In this document: in pieces, positions 14,601 through 24,253 of the stretch
Layout: the number at the start of each line of letters is the position of its first letter
How positions within the stretch are numbered: the first letter of the stretch is position 1
Program-made: the position numbers and the translations under genes
Assembly (NCBI GenBank): GCA_037903475.1
Contig: JBAJFG010000136.1
Span: forward strand, 267,001 to 331,000
DNA length: 64,000 nucleotides
From: Ancylostoma caninum
Taxonomy: Eukaryota > Nematoda > Chromadorea > Rhabditida > Ancylostomatidae
Direction: 5' to 3'
Notes under the pieces: generated by a model
Told to the model about the DNA's origin: nothing
Database searches by the model: none
What the model saw: the letters and a program-made list of their open reading frames with translations, nothing else

Positions 14601-15742
14601 CGGATTCCCTACGACCTCCTCAACTCGGAGGATCCCCTTCTTGAAATCCCTAAGCGACGCGGGTTCCATGCGACCTTCTCAACTCGGAGGATCCCCTCTC
14701 CGAAATCCGCAAGCAACGCGGGTTCCCTGCGACCTCCTCAATTCGGAGGATCCCCTCCTTGAAGTAGTTATGAGACGCGGGTTCTCTCCAGTCTTTTCAA
14801 CTCGGAGGATCCCATCTCCGAAATCCCTATGCGCCGCGGGTTCCGTCCAGCCCTCCTAACTCAAAGATCCCCTCCTCGAAGTAGTTATGAGACGCGGGTT
14901 CCCTCCAGCCTTTTCAACTCGGAGGATCCCCTCTCCGAAATCCGCAAGCAACGCGGGTTCCCTGCGACCTCCCCAATTCGGAGGATCCCCTTCTTGAAAT
15001 CCCTACGCGATGCGGATTCCCTACGACCTCCTCAACTCAGAGGATCCCTTCTTGAAATCCCTGAGCGACGCGGGTTCCCTGCGACCTGCTCAACTCGGAG
15101 GATCCCTTGAAATCCCTACGCGACGCGGATTCCCTACGACCTCCTCAACTCGGAGGATCCCCTTCTTGAAATTCCTAAGCGACGCGGGTTCCCTGCGACC
15201 TTCTCAACTCGGAGGATCCCCTCCTCGAAATCCGCAAGCAACGCGAGTTCGCTGCGACCTCCTCAACTCGGAGGATCCCATCTCCGAAATCCCTATGCGC
15301 CGCGGGTTCCGTCCAGCCCTCCTAACTCAAAGATCCCCTCCTCGAAGTAGTTATGAGACGCGGGTTCCCTCCAGCCTTTTCAGCTCGGAGGATTCCCTCT
15401 CCGAAATCCGCAAGCAACGCGGGTTCCCTGCGACCTCCTCAATTCGGAGGATCCCCTCCTCGAAGTAGTTATGAGACGCGTGTTCCCTGCGACCTCCTCA
15501 AATCGGAGGATCCCCTCCTCGAAATTCCCAAGCGCCGTGGGTTCCCTGCGACCTCCTCAACTCGGAGGATCCCCTCTCCGAAATCCCCAAGCGACGTGGG
15601 TTCCCTGCGACCTCCTGAACTCGGAGGATCCCTTCTCCGAAATCCCCAAGCGACGCGGGTTTCCTGCGACCTCCTCAACTCGAAGGATCCCCTCTTCAAA
15701 ATCCCTGTGCGCCGCTGGTTCCGTCCAGCCTTCCTAACTCAA
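5610..15742. repeat. 59-bp GGATCC satellite array, ~10 kb
   Basis: About 170 tandem units with a 59-bp period, measured from consecutive lines around 7321-7500. Nearly every unit has one GGATCC (BamHI) site. Units fall into variant classes: GAAATCCCTGAGCGACGCGG, GAAGTAGTTATGAGACGCGG, AGGCGCGGGCTCCCCCGAGC and CCTATGCGCCGCGGGTTCCG. Each unit contains CCTCC..(7)..GGAGG, able to form a small hairpin. The array is pyrimidine-rich on the plus strand and has few stop codons, so long apparent frames exist on both strands. A 59-bp unit shifts frame at every repeat, so I do not call a protein. Confidence 0.97.
8230..10590. repeat. 1,410-bp higher-order duplication within the satellite
   Basis: Stretches near 8174-9176 recur almost unchanged 1,410 bp to the right (about 9584-10586). 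Reading frames at 8740-9000 and 8817-9176 have identical translations at 10150-10410 and 10227-10586. A further 940-bp offset relates 8506-8727 to 9446-9667. This is a recent segmental copying event laid over the 59-bp monomers. Confidence 0.85.
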
Positions 15743-16161
15743 CTAAACAGTAATGCGAGCTGGACACACACAGCGATTCCGCACACGAAAATATTTCAGA
15801 ATTTACTGAGGATATAAAATCTCATCATCAATCCATGAGGAAAAAACGAGTTCAGGAAGAATCAGTAAGATCACAATGAATTTCCATGCGCACAATATGC
15901 TGCTTTCGGGATAATCTGTGGATAGACTAAAAGCAGAGTACCACAGACAAAGTCGTACGTCACCTAGACCGGGAATAATGAGATAGAGGCTCCAACAGTG
16001 ATATACTGGCATCAAAACTGTTGTGCTGAGTAAGGAAGAAAAGGCAAAATAATCAATGTTCTAGCAAATAGGCATTAAAAACTGCCTCTATTTTACAAAA
16101 CAACAGCATAAAAACAAGACCTAAAACAAATTCTGAAACTCTTTTCTATAAATTAGATCAC
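15743..16161. other. Right flank of the satellite, no clear gene
   Basis: Unique AT-rich sequence between the satellite and the last recognisable exon of the Tim44-like gene. A further 3' exon of that gene could lie here, but I could not identify it. Confidence 0.35.
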
Positions 16162-17299
16162 CAAGTATTGAAAATCCAGTAATTGCACATCAGGGTCAAC
16201 CTCGCCTTTGCCAAGTATTTTGTTCCCGAATGTTGTAAAAGCAAATATAAGACGTGGAGCAGGATAGCCGTAATCAGGTGGAATCGGGATGTACTCCACT
16301 TTCTCGCCGCTCTCAACCAACGGCAAGTAACAGACCTAGAAAAGCTTAATTCCCTATCTGTAATGAAAAGAACTCGTTTTTCTGAGATTTGAGCAATGTT
16401 ACAATTTTCTTCGCAAAGGAAGGGTAAACTGTTTAGGAATAGAAGCAAACAAAGAAAGGCCAACGCCGATGGCATAAATGCTTTCAGTGAGGGGGTTTTT
16501 CTCTCGTTTGATCCTACGATATTTATAAGAGCAAAACTTAGTAGGTGCGATATTCTGCACTTATTGAATTGCTGCTTTCTTGAAAAAGAAAAAGTAACTG
16601 TGCAATGACAGAGAATTACTGAACTGTGCTTATAAGACAGTGACCGCTAGTTAGTACAGTTTGAAGATCTAAATACACATCTTCTAGCAATAAAAAATGA
16701 TATAAAACGTTTCACCGCAACAAATAATTCACCCACCAATCATCAAAAAGTATCTGCTTCTTGTAGAACGTACAACATAGTAGGCTATAACTGATGAAGG
16801 GATCCTTAACGCAATAATGGACGAATTAATTGGAAAGGACCTGGAAGATGAAGTCTGGGTGCTTGCGTTCGAAAGAAAAGAAATAAATGCTACTACTGAT
16901 TTACAATATAGAAATAATTAGCCTAAAACACCAGGAGCTATAGCATAGAGGTCCTGTTCGGTAACATTCAACAACTCCCGTTGCCTGTCGCTCATATTGC
17001 AACTGGCAGCCTTAAACCGCCGAATTAGATCCTCTCCGCATACGTTTTTCGCCACCAACTCCATGTTATCCTGAAAACAAAAGAAAAAACCTTATACTGG
17101 TCCAGAAATCATCGACATTTTGGTAGGAAACCTGTGAAGGATACAAAAACTAAGGACACCGAAACCAAACAGAAGCTGAGCATTTACATACCTTACAGGC
17201 GTGCTGGCTGATGACTTGAAAAACTCGCTTTGTCCCTGATCGCATTTCTTCTTCATCGAATATTCCAGTAGCTTTGAATAATTCATAGTTGCCCTTAGC
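16162..17299 (-). CDS. Tim44-like domain gene (MAIP1-type?), three exons, partial
   Basis: Three minus-strand exons splice in phase 0: 17192-17299 (36 codons), 16930-17070 (47 codons) and 16162-16335 (58 codons), with AG acceptors and GT donors. Key pieces are GNYELFKATGIFDEEEM, NMSDRQRELLNVTEQDLYAI and PDVQLLDFQYL. The layout (helical start, 'LRxxx..L..EDI' stretch, then beta-rich part ending in a LL.FQY-like strand) resembles Tim44-like domains, closest in my reading to the mitochondrial matrix protein MAIP1. That family assignment is tentative. The first exon, with any mitochondrial targeting peptide, and the C-terminus are not visible. If the middle exon is read past its GTTTTA donor, a TAA follows at 16918-16920. 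Exon lengths that are all multiples of three with matching phases argue for a genuine gene. Confidence 0.6.
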
Positions 17300-17339
17300 C
17301 TGCAAATTCGGAAACTAATCACTAAATAAGGGAAGCAAA

Positions 17340-18640
17340 AATGTCCTTTGACAAAAACAGTGCTCACCCGAACTTTCCTAACAACATTGCGCTGCCTGCG
17401 ATTGCGCGCCCAAATGCGAAGAAGCGCGCCCCGGCAAGGGCGCGAGAATCGAGACGATTTTTGAATTGTCGTTTTGATTCTTCATATTTATGCAGAAGAA
17501 CCACACCATCTGTCGGGAGGTCGAGTGAAGGGACTTCCACACTTTTGCCGATGCGGGGCGTCGTCACTGCGGCAAAAGTGGGCGGGCGGCAAAAGTTGTC
17601 CCCAGGCGACAGTACACCTCAGGCTGCCCGCAGAGTTCCGGAACGCGCTTGAGCGTGTCTCGACGTTTGAGGCAAGCTGATGGACATCGATCTTGACTAT
17701 CGGCGATTGCCACGTGCGCGCTCGTAGCAAAATCGTCGGAGACCGCAGAGTCCAACCTAGCGTCCCCCGCCGGCTGCTGGCTGTCGAGCGGTGCTGGCCG
17801 ACGCGCGATGTCCACGTTCTGTGAGAGTCTCCAGACTCCGCTGATCCCGCCGGCGCAGCCGCGATCGCTGCGATCGCCACAACCTCTGCTGGCCGCGCCG
17901 CACGCACGCGACACAATGTAGAGAAGACTGGAGAGAGTGGACAAGCATGAGAGCATGCGGGAAATATCGAGCACCAATGCTAATTCGAACAGAAATTGCG
18001 ACGAGCGGAGTCAGGACGTAACGGCGCTAGTGGCGATCAGTCAATACATATCCGTTCTACCGTCGCTAATGGGCGTTTTCGCTGGTTCGTGGCCCAACCG
18101 GCAGAACCGGCGGAGTCTGGGGACTCTCTGTAAGTAAAAACGAATACATCGTTCCGATAGATCAACACGCGCACGTTGCGAGCGCCCGCGCGCAATCACC
18201 TAGCGAATGCTGCGCGTGACAGCCAGCAGCTACGCCGATGAGCGCGTTTAGAATAATTTATACGAGCTGCGTGCGTCAGTCGCGCATCAGTCGCACGCAT
18301 CCATTTGCAAAGGATTTTCCATGAAGACCGGTCAACAAGGCATGTTTATCTTCGATGAAAAGAACGCGCGGCCGCCGCGAGGCCGTAAACGCGTGCGTCT
18401 GACGACTTTGCGACTGCGATGCGACTGGGCCCTATTCTTCATCATATAGACGCACGCGCGTCAGTCGCATGCATCCAGTATAAATTGCCCTTTTGCCGAA
18501 CGCGCTCAAGCGCGTCTGAACTCTGCGGGCAACCTCATGGTAAGCCATCAAATCATAGCAGGGTTGCAGATTTTGTTCCGGCGGCTGCGTCGCGGCGCGT
18601 TACCATAGAGCGCGGCAGCCGCCCCCCTCTTGAATAGATT
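17340..18640. repeat. GC-rich segment with an inverted repeat
   Basis: Base composition rises sharply over its AT-rich neighbours. An inverted pair is visible: GCCCGCAGAGTTC..AACGCGCTTGAGCG (about 17617-17660) and its complement near 18495-18535. CGTCAGTCGC-type motifs near 18270-18300 repeat around 18445-18475. I see no protein; open frames are by-products of GC content. It is probably a decayed foldback element inserted upstream of the Tim44-like exons. Confidence 0.5.
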
Positions 18641-18972
18641 GACATGACGCAAGGATGTTTGTAAACAGAATGCACAAATATGAATAATACATGGATTTCA
18701 GCGACCAGTACACATCTCCTAAGTTCAGTAATGATGTCCAGTGCTGACTACAGTTCCAGGCATAGAAGAAATGTTACTCCCCTCGCTTATGAATTACTTA
18801 TAGGTTTCCGTTGCTTACATTTAGAAATGCTAGCATTCAGTCATTGCTTGAACTGCTCGAACTTTTTCAATACTACCACTTTTTTTAAGATTAAGGGTGT
18901 CGTTTTCACCAATGTAGTGGTTCGACCACTTGAAGGGCAGTAGCAATTATCATTATTTTTAACGGTTACAAC

Positions 18973-19120
18973 TACAGTCCTTCTCAAGAATACTTGCCCC
19001 ACACTTCACCGCCCATCTGCTGAGCCGCGCCACATCACCTATGCATTGTCATACGTGGTGTGACGTGGCTAAGCTGACGTGCGGTTCAGCGTGAGGCACG
19101 AATTTTTGAGAAAGACTGTA
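18973..19120. mobile_element. Foldback MITE, 148 bp
   Basis: Terminal inverted repeats start TACAGTCCTTCTCAAGAAT at the left and read as TACAGTCTTTCTCAAAAAT on the opposite strand at the right. Homology between arms extends about 60 bp, so most of the element folds back on itself. There is no coding capacity. Confidence 0.8.
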
Positions 19121-19709
19121 CTGCTTGTGACACACTTGAGCCAGACCATTGCTTGTCAGAACAATAGGTTAAGATTAAACAAAATGTGACACCTTATCAC
19201 ACATTCTGCGTACAGTAGCGCAATGTTATAAGATCAGCTTCACAAAAACGATGATCAGTTGAGTCGCTGCGAAACATAGCCTACTCTGATGTTCAGGGGC
19301 TATACATTTGGCGGAAGAATGTGCTTGCCAATTCATGCGCGGGTGATAGCTCTCCATTCTGGCAATACATATGGTTGGAACTGACGTATGGCAACGCAAT
19401 TGGAGAACTTCGTTTGCCTAGATGAATGTCATTCGCTAGACAGGCAAGCGAAGCTCGCCAAATGTATCGACCCTCAACATTAGAGTAAGGCACCGTTCCC
19501 TATCACGGCATGTACTTGTCCGAGAAGTAATGACAAGTATGCAACCAAACACCGCCTGTTTAGGAAAACACACACACACTTGTATAGTATAGAAATCAGA
19601 TCCCGTTTAGTAAAGGAACGACTGGTTTTACTTTGAAGTTAGTGTCGAATTCAAGCACAAATGCACAAAACGACTACATGTTGCTCAGTAATCAACAATT
19701 TGGTTCAAC

Positions 19710-20438
19710 GTTCAATTTCTCCGAAGGTGTTGAAGATCTCTTTCAACTTGTCCTCGGTAACGCATTCCCTGAGATTACGTACGTACAAGACTTTCACCGA
19801 AAACAGCCGTTTAGTGGCAATATGATTTGATTAACCAATTTACTAACTCATTAAGTGAATTACTGTTGCAAGCTGCAAATCAAATCATAAAAAAATCCTT
19901 GTTCATCGTCTCCTCATCAGGCTCATCTTGTTGTTCAGCCCAGTCGTCGACCAGTTCGCTGTTGAAGGGACGAATCTACAAGCATTATAAGAACATGCAG
20001 GATTGCGGGTTTTTGTTAAAAAGGAAATCCACCGTACTACTGTCGATTCAGCTACCAGTAGTTGCGTTTACTAAGAAAATCTCTACAAAAACCTAAGCTT
20101 TAATGCTAATATAGGGGGGGGGGGGGACCACAACACGTTGGCACTAAGATTTTCTCGATGAGTGTACTTTAAAAAGCAACGCATTGGCTTTATCCGAGAG
20201 CTAAGAACATTCACTCATTCCACATGTGTTCCAAATTCACCCCTATATTAGAACGCCGGACTCGTTTTGAGTGAAACTGCACTACCCACTCCCATTCAAT
20301 GTACCTTGTGCTGCTGGATTTTTCTCTTAGCATCAGATGTAGTCTTTTGATCCGCAAAGTCAACAAAGCAGAATCCTCTGTTCTTGTGGCGTTCAGTAGC
20401 ATCTGGGATTGTGTAGACAATCACGTCGGTGACACCTT
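19710..20438 (-). pseudogene. hrp-2: HRP-2/SYNCRIP (hnRNP Q/R) RRM fragment
   Basis: Three minus-strand exons encode parts of two RNA-recognition motifs. Exon 20305-20438 gives GVTDVIVYTIPD and the RNP1 motif NRGFCFVDF (RRM2). Exon 19898-19975 gives the RRM2 end and linker, DWAEQQDEPDEE. Exon about 19710-19797 starts RRM3, KVLYVRNLRECVTEDKLK. This order matches the hnRNP Q/R family, which regulates splicing and mRNA fate. Two splice signals are damaged: the expected GT donor after 19898 reads GA, and the acceptor before 19797 reads CG (TTTTCGGTG). Each would be explained by one missing base. RRM1 and the rest of RRM3 were not found, so this is either a fragment or an error-bearing piece of a longer gene. 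Confidence 0.8.
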
Positions 20439-21136
20439 CTGGAAAGCACAACGATTAGACTAAACAGATTGGCACCGGCAACATAGCATTACCTGAACAA
20501 TTAGTTCGTTTAGCTAGCCCATCCTCTGTACAAAAACAAACGAACAATTCGAACAACTTTTTTTTTTTGAAGAAGCTTGGAGTTGACCGACACTTCCGAT
20601 CAACGTAGCACCACCACTTGACACAAATTAGATCAGATTAACAGGTAATGTCAGCCTTTCAGTGCACCATAACCTAAAGGCAGTGTGTCACCTCGTTGTC
20701 GTGTTTGAGGTTTTAGCGAATTCTGAATCTTCTCGATGCGCTGAATCCAGCAGTATACATAAAATGTTACAAAACGGCCTCTGAACCCATTTTCTAAACA
20801 TTTTTTTGGGACGGGGTTTGTAACAGTTTGTCGAGCCGAGCGCACGCATGAAATCGTTGATCTTATCGATCAGACACGTCAAGACGTGTTGTCAACGTTG
20901 CAACCATGGCGGACAGCCAGCACAGTCACGGACCTCTCCGCCCAAGTGGCCCGTGACCTGCTCATTCGAACCTTTCGAAAACGGGTTCCCGTCACTTTGA
21001 TGCGTTATGATGTAAATTATTGGAATCAGCGTGACGAGAAGTAAAATACACTGGTATTCACAGTCCATGAAACGAGCTGCCTTTGACGTAAATTAGATCG
21101 CATTGGCAAGTAATGTCAGCCATTTTACATGGAACT

Positions 21137-21289
21137 CCAAAAATCCATGTGCATACGCCTTGACGTGCCATTCTGGATGTCCGCTGCACTCTTCATCCGA
21201 TAATGCTTTCATCACGCTCTCTGGTACACTCTATCGAACTCTACCGCGCCACGTCATGATGCCATGTCAAGGCGTATGCACATGGATTT
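21137..21289. mobile_element. Short inverted-repeat element
   Basis: AAAATCCATGTGCATACGCC (from about 21139) pairs with GGCGTATGCACATGGATTTT (ending about 21287), giving arms of roughly 28 bp around a ~95-bp spacer. It is non-coding. It resembles a MITE but no target duplication is clear. Confidence 0.7.
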
Positions 21290-21776
21290 TCGTAATGAAT
21301 TCTGAACGATCACAACATAGCAACATTTTGATGACTTTATCAAAAGCAAAAAAAAGCTAACAAAGTTCACTTCGTGCACCCACCTAATAAGATATGAAAA
21401 TCGAACACACGAGCGCCAGCCTTTTCACAAGGTAATAGAGAGCCAATGCGAGTGGAAAGATCATTTCAGCTTAGCTAACCGTCACTGGTCTAGATAATGA
21501 GCTTTGGGAAAATTGATATGATATGTCGGGCGCATCAGTGCGTGGCGGACGGGTTGGCTTCAATTTGCACACTTTACGGCAATTTCTTAGCCATACACAA
21601 CTCATCTCTTTCCCTGTTACAGCTATGAATTTTTTGCCGATCGTAAGTGCTTGACTCTATTCTCAGCTCCATGTTACTGTGGAGAGCTTGACAACCAAGC
21701 TGCTGTCCTCCTAGTTGGGAGGTAACGATATGCATCGTTTTTGCATGATTCCTTTATAGAATGAGCTCCGTTTTAG

Positions 21777-22088
21777 TCGCTTGGAGGTCGTGTTCTCACA
21801 TTCAAAAAGGAGGTAAAGCCCGCCGGCAAACCTCGAGGAACTGTTTGCGAGGAAGGATATGCAGCACTATCACGGACACCGCAGTCGCAAAATCATACAG
21901 GAGACGAAGGCTCAAAAGCCACACAGACTCCAGCCGAGACACCACTTCTACACACCGCAAAAGACACAGGCTCGCAAGAGAAGAGCAAAGAAAGCTCCAA
22001 GCTACTCGATCGTAACAGCGTAGAAAAGGCGAAAAGCCCAGGCAACGCCCGGCAAGAGAGCAAAGAGCAAAGGAACGAAAAGAAATGA
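21777..22088 (+). CDS. Possible disordered-protein exon, 103 codons
   Basis: A frame with no ATG runs from after TAG (21774-21776) to TGA at 22086-22088. It encodes a polar, low-complexity sequence (FKKEVKPAGKPRGTVCEEGY, later TQTPAETPLL, then KESSKLLDRNSVEKAKSPG). Composition and lack of stops suggest the 3' exon of a gene rather than chance. No domain is recognised and no donor/acceptor partner was confirmed. The alternative is a fortuitous A-rich open frame. Confidence 0.3.
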   Translation, partial: SLGGRVLTFKKEVKPAGKPRGTVCEEGYAALSRTPQSQNHTGDEGSKATQTPAETPLLHTAKDTGSQEKSKESSKLLDRNSVEKAKSPGNARQESKEQRNEKK

Positions 22089-23051
22089 AGCAAAAGTGGG
22101 CGAGAATGAATAAACAAAGAAAGCTCCGAATATATTACAATTAGAGCAATAAAAATGTGGCTAAAGAGTGAAAAAACCACTGCACTACATATCAGTTCAG
22201 GAAGAAGTAAGAGAGGAAATTGTCTAAAGATTCCATTGAAAGTACCTTCTGCTACATTAAGATAGAACTAATGCATACAGTAGGCGGCGTCGGTGGAGAC
22301 TGTTGCAAAATCTGAGCTTTTCCTAGTAAAACGGTAGCATTTAGCAGGGTCTATAACTCACATCTATTTGACTGTTGAAAAAAAATTGGTTAACCCAGAA
22401 TGTTTTATAATACTTGCATCACATTCATCCAAAACTACTTTTATCCTCTGGATTAAAATTTCATCGTGCGATATATTAAGGACTGCTATTTATCAGATAA
22501 CAAAATGTCCGAACGAGTGGAGGGCGATAGCCTTCATTTCTTAAGCGAATAAATTAGTTAGAAGATTTCTCCTGCTTCGAAACATGGGGAGGACGTAGTC
22601 TGGGGGAGAGGGAGAGCCGACATATTCCCGAAGATTGATAAAAGTGAGAAGATGCGGAAGGCTTTCAAGTTGCACGCCAATCTGAAGTATGTAGGCGTCC
22701 ACCCGGACCGCGATAGAGCGAAATGGCGTAAGAATACCCAAGAAGCGAACCCCTCCAACAAACGGGACAGATACTAAAAAGAAGAAATGAGAGGAAGATT
22801 GGCTTGCAATGAGAATGGCGCACAGTTCGGTGACAATGCGAAAGCAAAAGAAATTTCTTTGGAGTCTTTGGACCCAGTGAAGTGCAATAGTGTCGTTCTT
22901 TTTAACGTAGATTCGTTGGTCGTTTGCATTATTAGAAGCTAACTCGCATTACAGAAAAGATTAAGCGCGAGTCAATGGGCATTTGCGGAGATGCTTCAGC
23001 AAAATATGAGTAATTTGAATCGTCAACATGTGAAACCACAGCACTACTCAC

Positions 23052-24015
23052 CTCTCTAGCGCCTTTTCCACAAAAAGAATAATGAACGAGTCCTTGTCGG
23101 AACAGTAGTGGCCCCTGAGCAACCATTGATACAGCTGCCGAGCATTGGCCAAAGCATTCTCTTGCGAACAGTTCATCACACGCAGCAGAGCTGCCGCCAC
23201 TTGCTCCTCTTGCACAAGAGATCTGCGAGCTAAAGAAAACATTTCTTAGAAATATGTACAGGAAGCTCCAAATGTCCGCAGTCAAGAGGGCGTGGCCACG
23301 GCGCGGCTCCTTGATCAGACACAGCCGCTCTCTATGCTGCCTCTGGCTTCTCTGACTCTGCAGCCAACCAGTGGCAGCATGCCGAGCGCCTGTGTCTCTG
23401 TCTAAAGCCGCGTCGTGGCCACGTCCCTCTTGACTGCGGACATTTGGAGCTTCCTGTATGCTATCTCATTTCCAGAGTACAGAAAACTCCAATTGTCGAG
23501 GCTCACGCGCGCGCGCTGCCCCAGCTGTCTCACGACATGTCGGAACAGGAATCGGCAGAATCGAACGAAAATGAGAAAGTTCATAACAGTGAAATCCATG
23601 GATACGCAGGCAGTCAGCCAGTCATGCTACGTTGCATGTGGTGCAGCACCTGTTGTGAGTCTCGATAACTGGAGACTTGCAGTTAAGTATGTAAACCTAA
23701 GCTACCATAACGATGTTCTCCTCCATATTCCTGACTATGTCGATGAAGCAATAGTTCTGACTGCTCTTCTCGACCACTTGCCAGCAAAACGCTCGATAGC
23801 TTCACCACACCCCAATCTGGGACATCGTTTTTCTCTCTAAAAAGAACCACGTACGCATCATAGGTAAATTCATCGAACGTGGTTTCCCCTAATGCTCACC
23901 TAAGCTGTTCATGCAGATTCAAAGCAGAATCCAGATCGCCCATCACTGCTGTTCGCAGAATCTTCTTCATCTGTTGAGCAACATTCTGTTGGGCAGCCGC
24001 AGTGCAGTATCGAGC
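23052..24015 (-). CDS. Unrecognised helical protein, two phase-matched exons
   Basis: Exon 23900-24015 (38 codons plus 2 nt) contains QMKKILRTAVMGDLDSALNL. Exon 23052-23222 (1 nt plus 56 codons plus 2 nt) contains VQEEQVAAALLRVMNCSQEN and ARQLYQWLLRGHYCSDKD. The 2+1 phases join exactly to give an Arg codon, with GTGAG donors and TAG/CAG acceptors. The product is wholly alpha-helical in character and could be part of a TPR/PPR-like repeat protein, but I do not recognise it. A MITE (23257-23458) sits just upstream of the second exon, within the intron. The reading phase does not continue from the kinase exon at 24254, so this is probably a separate gene or fragment. Confidence 0.55.
23257..23458. 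mobile_element. Foldback MITE, 202 bp, intronic
   Basis: Ends are TACAGGAAGCTCCAAATGTC at the left and the exact complement at the right. Arms match for about 65 bp with few mismatches, including GCAGTCAAGAGGG and GTGGCCACG. No coding capacity. It lies in the intron between 23222 and 23900. Confidence 0.85.
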
Positions 24016-24253
24016 CTACGCAAGCGAAATAAATCATGTATTACAAAAGATCAGACTGAAAGTTGGCAAGATCGGTACCACTGATAAAAGAGGTATTCTC
24101 TCTTGTGTTGCAGGACAAATAAAAGATACCAAAGTAAAGGATCCAACGACGATGCAAACACTCACAATGTCATTGTATACTTTCTGCAAAATCGCACTAA
24201 ATTTGCTGAAAGTCCCAGTGCGCAACATTGAGTGTGTTATTTGCATACAGAAC

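Noticed and set aside
5610..15742. Many long open frames on both strands (up to ~236 codons) in the satellite
   Set aside because: They arise from a 59-bp repeat poor in stop codons; the frame changes at each unit and both strands are open. No start context, splice signal or domain.
5610..15742. CRISPR-like regular repeats
   Set aside because: Units are contiguous variants with no unique spacers, in a eukaryotic context and without cas genes.
16158..16475. 105-codon minus frame with a signal-peptide-like start
   Set aside because: It is an out-of-frame reading across the real Tim44-like exon 16162-16335 and its intron.
20101..20130. Poly-G and poly-C tracts (20115, 32469, 54376, 56208) as regulatory elements
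   Set aside because: Simple homopolymers without conserved context; likely slippage products.
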